Below, piece by piece: positions 57,065 through 64,000 of a DNA stretch of 64,000 nucleotides. How positions within the stretch are numbered: position 1 is the stretch's first letter; every line of letters begins with the position of its first letter. The notes beneath the pieces were generated by a model. The model worked only from the letters and a program-made list of their open reading frames with translations, made no database searches and was not told where the DNA came from. The DNA comes from Gymnogyps californianus (taxonomy: Eukaryota > Chordata > Aves > Accipitriformes > Cathartidae): positions 11,346,001 to 11,410,000 of the forward strand of contig NC_059486.1 of assembly GCF_018139145.2 (NCBI RefSeq), given 5' to 3'. The position numbers and the translations under genes are program-made.

Positions 57065-58683
57065 CTTAGACATAAATGAAACAAAAAACCTGATTTTTTT
57101 AAAAGATGCGTATGTATAACACAGGAAACTACCTGCTCCTCTTTGTGAAATTTCATTCCTTACTTTCAGTATTTTGCTAAATTGACTTAGAAATGAAAGC
57201 ACTTACATAGGAAACACATTATCTAGAGAGAAAAAATTGTAGTTATGGGTTGAAATGTGAGTGATTACCTGAGATATTCCAACTCCAGCATCATTATTGG
57301 TTATTTTGAGCATAGAAAATGCAAACAGATGAAAAGCTGTGAAGTGACAGGTTAAAAGCCCTTATTCTGAGACTGACATACTTGAGAACCATCGCTGCTG
57401 TTGTTTCAGAGCATTGCTACTTATGGATATAAGTATACCTACAGATACTTATGAATACACTTACACCTGATGAATACAAGCAATAAACTGTCCTAAGTTC
57501 TCTTGAAAACTTATGTTTTTATACATTTATGCAGTCCACAAATTATACATATTTCATCTGTAGTAGACATACGACAACATCTACAATACGTATTCATACA
57601 TATAATTTTTTATCTGACAAGCACTCTTAGTAGCCACGTGCTTGGAAAACAGAGTGGAGAGAAACATATTAAGAGCATTAGTTCAATGACTGTAGCTACT
57701 TATAACATTCCCAGGAAAGGATAAATATTTGTTACGGATACCAAAAGCTATGCCAATAAAATGGCCTCAGAAACCGCAACACATTCTATCCTTTCTAATC
57801 ACAAAAATAGCTTTTCATTTACTCAAACATCTAAGGAATAATTGTCTGAGAAAGCCTTCAGCTATGATGAACACCTCTCATGTTTTCTCCACTGCTGAAT
57901 GGTCCTATTAAGTTTATCACAGATGGGAGTGGGAATATTGGTAAAGCCTGAATGGGAGAGAAAGGCAATAGCCACCTGGTGATCTTATAATGGAATAGTT
58001 CATGGATGCTTAAGCAGCCATGGATGGAGCTATATAATATTTTCTTGCTGAAATAATTTCATGGCTTACAGTTCTCTTTTGTTGCAAAAAGACTAATATA
58101 TGAAATTTGTCAATTTAAGGGCATTTTCTGGGCTCAAGATCTGTCAGTCATTTACTTTCCTTTTTCACAAGTCTGAGGAAGTTATTTGGAAATGGACTTC
58201 CAGTTAAATTGGGTTTACTCCACCATTAGGCAGAACCAGCACAACTCTGGTGATGTCTCCAGTCTGTGACGACCGTGGGAATATAGCTGGTAGTAAAAAG
58301 GCAATTTTCATTAGCAATTTGAAATTCTTCCCATGTTCATTTCAATTAAACCTGCGGCCCTGTTATATAGTTGGCTATATATCTATAATAATATCGCTGT
58401 AATAGCTGTAATCAATAGACAGTTGCAGATTGAAAATATACAAGCATATTAGGACACATGCATGGATGCACACACAATTACACACTACATGTATATATGT
58501 GAGTAATCTATATGCACACAAATACATACACAACGATAATGGAAACAAGATTATGAGGCATTCCGTGTTAATAGAAGCCACATACTTGATTACAGGCAGA
58601 TAAAGACGGTACTTTTCATTTTATATATAACACATCTCTACCCCAGATATTTCTTACTGTAAATATTTTGCAAACATCATTTT

Positions 58684-58755
58684 TTAAAACCTGACCCCAC
58701 TGAAATCAACAGTGATTTTGCCAGTGGCTTCAGTAAAGCTGAGGTCCATTCTATC
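58684..58755. repeat. Fragment of an ancient amniote interspersed repeat
   Basis: 'CCTGACCCCACTGAAATCAAC', 'TTTTGCCAGTGGCTTCAGTA' and 'GGTCC' resemble the 'cccactgaagtcaatggcaaa...ccattgacttcagtggg' core found in many amniote repeats. Confidence 0.35.
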
Positions 58756-59600
58756 AAGCATTGTGGAGTAAACCCTAAAGAGTCCTCCCTAATTTGCTTT
58801 CCTTTAGTCAGACCCAAGCACTTCTATAAACCTCCGCTGACTTCCACCTGAAGCATTGGTGTCCTACTCCTCAGACAAAACTGATTGATTTATTTGGCTG
58901 TTATGCTAATAAGATATGACAGATACAAGGCGTTTTCCACCACTTAGTGATGATCTGGATCACAGTGATACTTTTGCTGTTGTGAGTTTATCCTTTAACA
59001 TGTTGCAGATGTTCACTGTGGTCGATATGAAACCAGCATCATCACTGACACAGGTGGAGCCTGTAGAGACATAGTGTGTAACAGTAGCACGAAGTCATGC
59101 TGGGCAGCAAAGATTAAAATCTTAACGTGGTTTCGGAATGATGGGGGTCAAGAACAGCTTAAAGAAGCCTTACAAGTGAGGGCCTGGTCTTTACAAATAC
59201 TTATGTACGCTTCTTATTTGCTTCAGTTTGTAGTGCTATATTGTTCAGCAGTAGCAGGAAAAGCTGTCAAGGAAGTATAGTTTGATAAATTAAACTATAC
59301 ACTGAAGATATCCACATAGTTACAAAAAAAAGATGGCATTTTTGGGGACGTGCTTCACAACAGATCCAATTCACAATTTGTAGCTCTGGGAAAAGACTGA
59401 AGTGCCTAAGAATAGAATGCCATTTACATGCTCTTAGGTATCATGCCTGGTCTCCAGATGCTCTTCCATAAGGGCACAGGTCTCCTGTAGGTCCTGTGTC
59501 ATACCTGGTAGTCCTGGATGGATGGCTCAGGCTCTACGGCATCTTTAATGGTATTAGACACCTATGTGTAGGCACCTGGATCACCACCTTCTTTCTTCTC

Positions 59601-59690
59601 CTTGAATTAACTTGTGCAAGTTAAGTTTCCAATCTGCCTTCTTTGTGCTTCAGCTCCCCATTTACAGAGGGGCTACTGTCCTTACTCCGT
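59601..59690 (+). repeat. MIR-like ancient SINE fragment
   Basis: The order CTTGTGCAAGTTAAG, then GTGCTTCAGCTCCCCATTTA, then ACAGAGGGG and CTTACT follows the MIR core. That core reads 'gggcaagtcacttaacc...gcctcagtttccccatctgtaaaatggg'. It is diverged but collinear. Confidence 0.5.
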
Positions 59691-61300
59691 TTGTTTACAG
59701 CGGAAGTAGAAACTCTTTTACAGTCAATGAAAATACGGTGCCTACAATAACCCACTCCTGGAATTTCAGGTGGAGCCCCCAGATTCTACTGAATATGAAC
59801 CAAGTTTTATATAGTGCTACAAGCCACGCTGATGATGAATAAACTGTTCAGTTTGGAAAATTGAGGTAAAATCTTATCTAGCTTGATTGTTTCAAGGGAA
59901 TGGCACAGTACTGATCACAGTGTGGGGTGGCATGCACTCTATAGCTGGGGTGAAGCAATTTTAAATGCTTTATGGACTTTAAGGACTAAGTCCCAAGGAC
60001 AATTTCTTGTTTTAAGTAACTGGGGTACTGCATGATACATGGATGATTTTTATGGCCGCTGTGGAGGGTTGTGAACTTGTTTTATTTGTGTAGATTAATA
60101 TGTCATGGATTATTAATGAGTTACTTTCTCCTTCTAATAGGCAGTATTCATCTTCTACAAGTTCCTTAAGGTCCTCAATTTTTGGCTGTTGAGTGCACAT
60201 GAGCACTTGGCTCAAGTGTGTGGATGTCAGAGCTCTGTTTAAACCACAGTGCAAGTCAAGCAGGCAGCTTCTACTAAATTATTTCAATTTAGTTTAGTCT
60301 ATTTTGAAATCAGCAAGAGAAAATTCCTACTTCCTCTTTTCTTACTTTGGCTGTACACTTTCAATTTTTGAGAAGCAAAATCTGTAACAAAGACACAATA
60401 GAGATTTTTACAAAACTGCTATGAAAAAGTAGTAATAAAAATGCAAAAAATACTCATTATTATTTCACATCCTTGCCCCTAGATTATTTTTGCTTTTCAA
60501 ATAGTTTATTGATTTCACTGACTTCATAGCAGGTCCATATAAGCAAAGCACATAGAGGGCAGGAACAAGATTACTGCATTAATGAGAGCAGATACTGTAC
60601 AGACATCAGAAACTTACTACAGTTAAAAAGATGAGAGAGTGACATAGGAAAATTAAATTATTGATCAGATACTTGTCTAACAGACTGGTGGGCCTTATAA
60701 TATATAGGAACTAAACCCAGAATATATGTAGAAGGCAGCAAAGTAAATATATAAAGTATGTATAATCACAAATGCAATTATTTCCTCCTTACTCAAGCAA
60801 AAACATGTTTTACCTTCAGGGGTTGCTTTGCAAGATCATGCTGGCTAGAGGTTCATGGCTAGAGAAGCATCTTTGAAATAGGTTGCTATGATCATTGTAT
60901 AAGTCAGTGATATGAAGAACAAAGGGATCAAATCCATTTGTTTAAAGCGGTATTTTATTTGTAGTGTAACCTGGAGCAACCACAGTGACCATTATCTTTA
61001 TCTGAGCATCACACAGCAACTTACAACACTGAAAGAGGCTTGAAAAAAATTTGTGTGCTTGAAAGCGTGGCTGTTTTTTCTAACTCTATTGGATGGCTTA
61101 ATAAAAGGCACTACCTCTAGCCACAAACCTTGCTTCACTTACAATTTTACTCTTCACGACTAGAACAACATTGCCAGTATTGAGTAGGGGAGATTGGCAT
61201 TCATGTTTAAGCAGGGAATTTTCCTTTATAAAGAATCAGCAGTAGAGAATGATCCTGTAAGCCAAATACTTACATTGTAACATAAGAAATATTAACTACC

Positions 61301-61360
61301 GTGTCCATTTTAAAGATGAGCAAACTGCTGTGGACCTGAGTGTTGCCAAAGATCCAAAAG
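61301..61360 (-). repeat. MIR-like ancient SINE fragment
   Basis: CCATTTTAAAGATGAGCAAA, then CTGCTGTGGACCTGAGTGTTG and CCAAAGATCC follows the reverse-complement MIR core ('cattttacagatgaggaaactgaggc...ttgcccaaggtc'). Confidence 0.42.
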
Positions 61361-64000
61361 AGGCAGAAACTAACTCCAGACATGTGGCTCCCAGTCCATC
61401 AGACAATTCCTATTTTTGCGTATCAGAGTCTCCCAGTGCTTAATGAGTAGTCCATAATTTGAATGAGGTAAGAGCAGTGAGGAGGAATTACTGAGTCTCG
61501 AAAGACTTATTTATTACCACACGAAGCTCACTCCTGAAGCTTCCAGGCATTCTTAAAACATATGCCGCAGGATACCTCGTGCCAGCTGGCAGCTCCACTG
61601 TTAGTCACTGCTTTTCAATGCTTGCAATTGACATTTTGTTCCAGATCCAGAATCTAAAACATAGTCTTCTCTGCTGGCTCAATTGAAGCTTCAAGGCATA
61701 TAAAAACTTCTTGGTATTGGCACACAGGCATGTAGTACCCTATACAAAATGATTCCAAAGTACATCCAGGTCTTAGACTGATCGCTCTGGTTTCTGCTGC
61801 TGACATAATATATGCAGCAGGAGGCCTTCTACCTTCTGTTAGCTCTCCAAAATGAGAACTCAAGATCACGAAAAGGTTATAGCAAGCCTTTTGGATTTCA
61901 CTCAATTGTGCACTGTTTCAGAACACAAAAGGAAGAGAATTCACCTTTAAATCACACAAGGTGATTTTGTCCACATGCTCTTTCCCCAGCTACATCCTGG
62001 TAAAATCTGGTTTATGCAAATGAAAATAAAAGTGTTAGGCCAAGGTAAAAAATTTCCACATTAAAGAAAAAAAGAAAAAAAGAGATAAAGTAGTTCTCCC
62101 TGGAATGGCATATTGAAAGTAAAACTCAATAATGAACCTGAAGGTTTGAACTGTCAGAAGTAGTTTGGTGATAGAAGGCATAGATAAATGGGCTATGCTG
62201 CAAAACCATGCTATACGTAAGCACATTATGTGGCGCAGTAACACACTGGTGTGTTTTTCAATACTGAATTTACAGGCTAATGTTTCCCTCTATCATTTTC
62301 TCAAACTCCCCAGTGAACTTGAATTATTTTTTTTACACTTATTTAGTTTAATCAAAATACTCATTTCACAATCTCCAGAACATGCAGCGCTCTGGTCCTA
62401 TAGGGCCTTGGAGAGCAGAGTACAACACAGCCACTAATCCTGATAGTGACAGTCAGCATTCAATATTCAACTACTGTAATTAATAAAACTGCACTGTTGC
62501 TATTTTTCACTAATAGAGGATTTCCAAAAGCAAATTGCAGCAATAAATTACATCACTACAGCCTATATTATTGTTCTGTGAGGTAACAAATCTTGCAGAA
62601 AGACAATCAGCTTTGCTAGAGGAAAAAATACAGAGGACAAATCAGATGACTAGGACCTGATTAAAATTAATGTCAGTGTTACTTTTGTTTCCATTTGCTT
62701 GCTGAAATTCCCTCTCTCACCAGCGTGCTGGCTTGCTGATGCTCATGCTATGGTGCTGGTGCTTTAAATATTAGGCATGATTTGTTTCTGAGGGGGAAAA
62801 CAATCTTGATACGTTCACTGTCTGTGCCGATCTACATTGCCAGGCCCTGCAGTTTAACTATGGTCTAAAGCACGCATCACAGCAATGGGGCCACTGCCAC
62901 AGTGTAGAAGTTTTGGTCTGTTAATTCATTTAGCATATGTGCATCAATCTGGAGAGCTCAGGCATTGCAGAAAGGCCTTTGCATACAGTCCATCTAGCTT
63001 AGCAAACTAGGTTTTGTTAGTAGCCCAAGTTTTGGTACTGTCTTGGTACTCTTTTGATGCTGGGATTATGAATAGATCAAATCCCATCGCCACTGCTGGT
63101 CCCCATGTCTTTATAGCAGCTGCTGCACAGGTAGGCAAAGAGAAAGAGCCAGAAGCAGGGTGCTAGCTTTCTCCCCAGGACTGTACTGAACCCTGTCCTA
63201 GGTTTTAGTGTTTTATCTCCCTCAAGCAGAACTACTGAGTTTGAAGTACAGATTCCTAATGAATTCCAGGACAAACACCCTCACTGATGAGAGTCTGGCT
63301 GGATAATGAACTGTAAACTGAAAGCAGGGTAAGGCAAACACGCATCTAATAGTAAGCTGAAGGTGAAAATTTGCTGGGTTTTTTAATGCTTGGGGTAGCT
63401 CATTATAACACTGAGGCTTATAAAAGTCCTGGTGATTTTTTCCCCATGCTCACTCATTATATTCCATTAGAGTAAAGCATCTCCTTGTTCACTGTCCAAG
63501 CTGGAGCACCTCAGGACTTCATTAATTAGAGTCCAGCCTAAACAATTCATAATTCTGCTAGGTGAATATTTCACCTGATTCTGAAGAATGAGGTATTCCC
63601 CAGAAATATTAAAACTCTCTGTACAGATCAAAATCATCATTAGACGCTGCCAATTAGGAGAAATTGTTCCAGGTTTTCGCTATGGGTCACAGCTAACCTA
63701 CTTAATGCTCAAGCTGGCTGAGCAAGTGCTGTGTTTGCAAACATACCTGGTCTGCTCTGGCAGACACTGTTCAGTCTGTCATCTCTTTTAAGTGACAGCA
63801 TGAGAAGGTAGAGACCATTTACTCTCCAGGATAAACCACAAATGTTTGTTGTGTGGAATAAGTTTGGGCAGTGCCTGGGCTTGTATTTATCAGTTAAGTC
63901 AAGACAACTGATCGTTAGCTAAAGCTAATGAGAAAGCACTAGTTCAGATGAAAACTAGTATATTAACTTCCATAGAAGAGGGTATGATCTAGCAATTGAG

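Larger units (their letters stand above)
45380..64000 (-). other. TMEM132B: TMEM132B intron 4 (3' part; continues past the window)
   Basis: At least 18.6 kb lies upstream of exon 5. It contains the CR1 fragment, MIR fragments, the 80-bp tandem duplication and the 54560-54690 exon-like segment. It also holds coding-like but broken frames near 45998-46910 and AT-rich simple sequence near 58370-58530. No exon 4 was found. Confidence 0.75.

Overview
The window reads as vertebrate, and most likely bird, nuclear DNA. It is AT-leaning, with small exons between long introns, no operon structure, and old CR1 LINE sequence. It also carries a solo LTR whose terminal sequence (TGTCCTGGTTTCAGCTGGGA on the minus strand) I recognise as very common in neoavian genomes. 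Species cannot be fixed from the sequence alone.

The only gene I can name with confidence is TMEM132B, on the minus strand. Its last five coding exons lie at 45236-45379, 29135-29340, 28380-28653, 27123-27314 and 16970-18169. Each has AG/GT splice sites (the last has an acceptor and a stop), and the phases join without a break (0, 0, 2, 0, 0). Together they give 671 residues plus a TAG stop. That covers the distal extracellular Ig-like region, the single transmembrane helix and the whole cytoplasmic tail. The earlier exons (about 400 residues by comparison with the human protein) should lie beyond position 64000. The exons are called TMEM132B rather than C or D from residue-level recall of the paralogues, especially in exon 5 and the last exon.

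Layout: 1-16969 is downstream of TMEM132B and holds its probable 3'UTR, long non-coding stretches, a 25-base G run and a complete solo LTR with a 5-bp target-site duplication (5379-5972). Two unassigned exon-like open segments also lie there, at 904-1051 (+) and 11788-11916 (-). 16970-29340 is a compact block with exons 6 to 9. 29341-45235 is a 15.9 kb intron, and 45380-64000 is part of the next intron. The introns hold an old CR1 copy (47700-48545), MIR-like SINE fragments, other ancient amniote repeat fragments, a recent-looking 80-bp tandem duplication (56907-57064) and a plus-strand exon-like segment (54560-54690).

I see no CRISPR array, no tRNA or rRNA gene, no bacterial features and no obvious new system. 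The best leads are the unassigned exon-like segments, which need RNA data or cross-species alignment.
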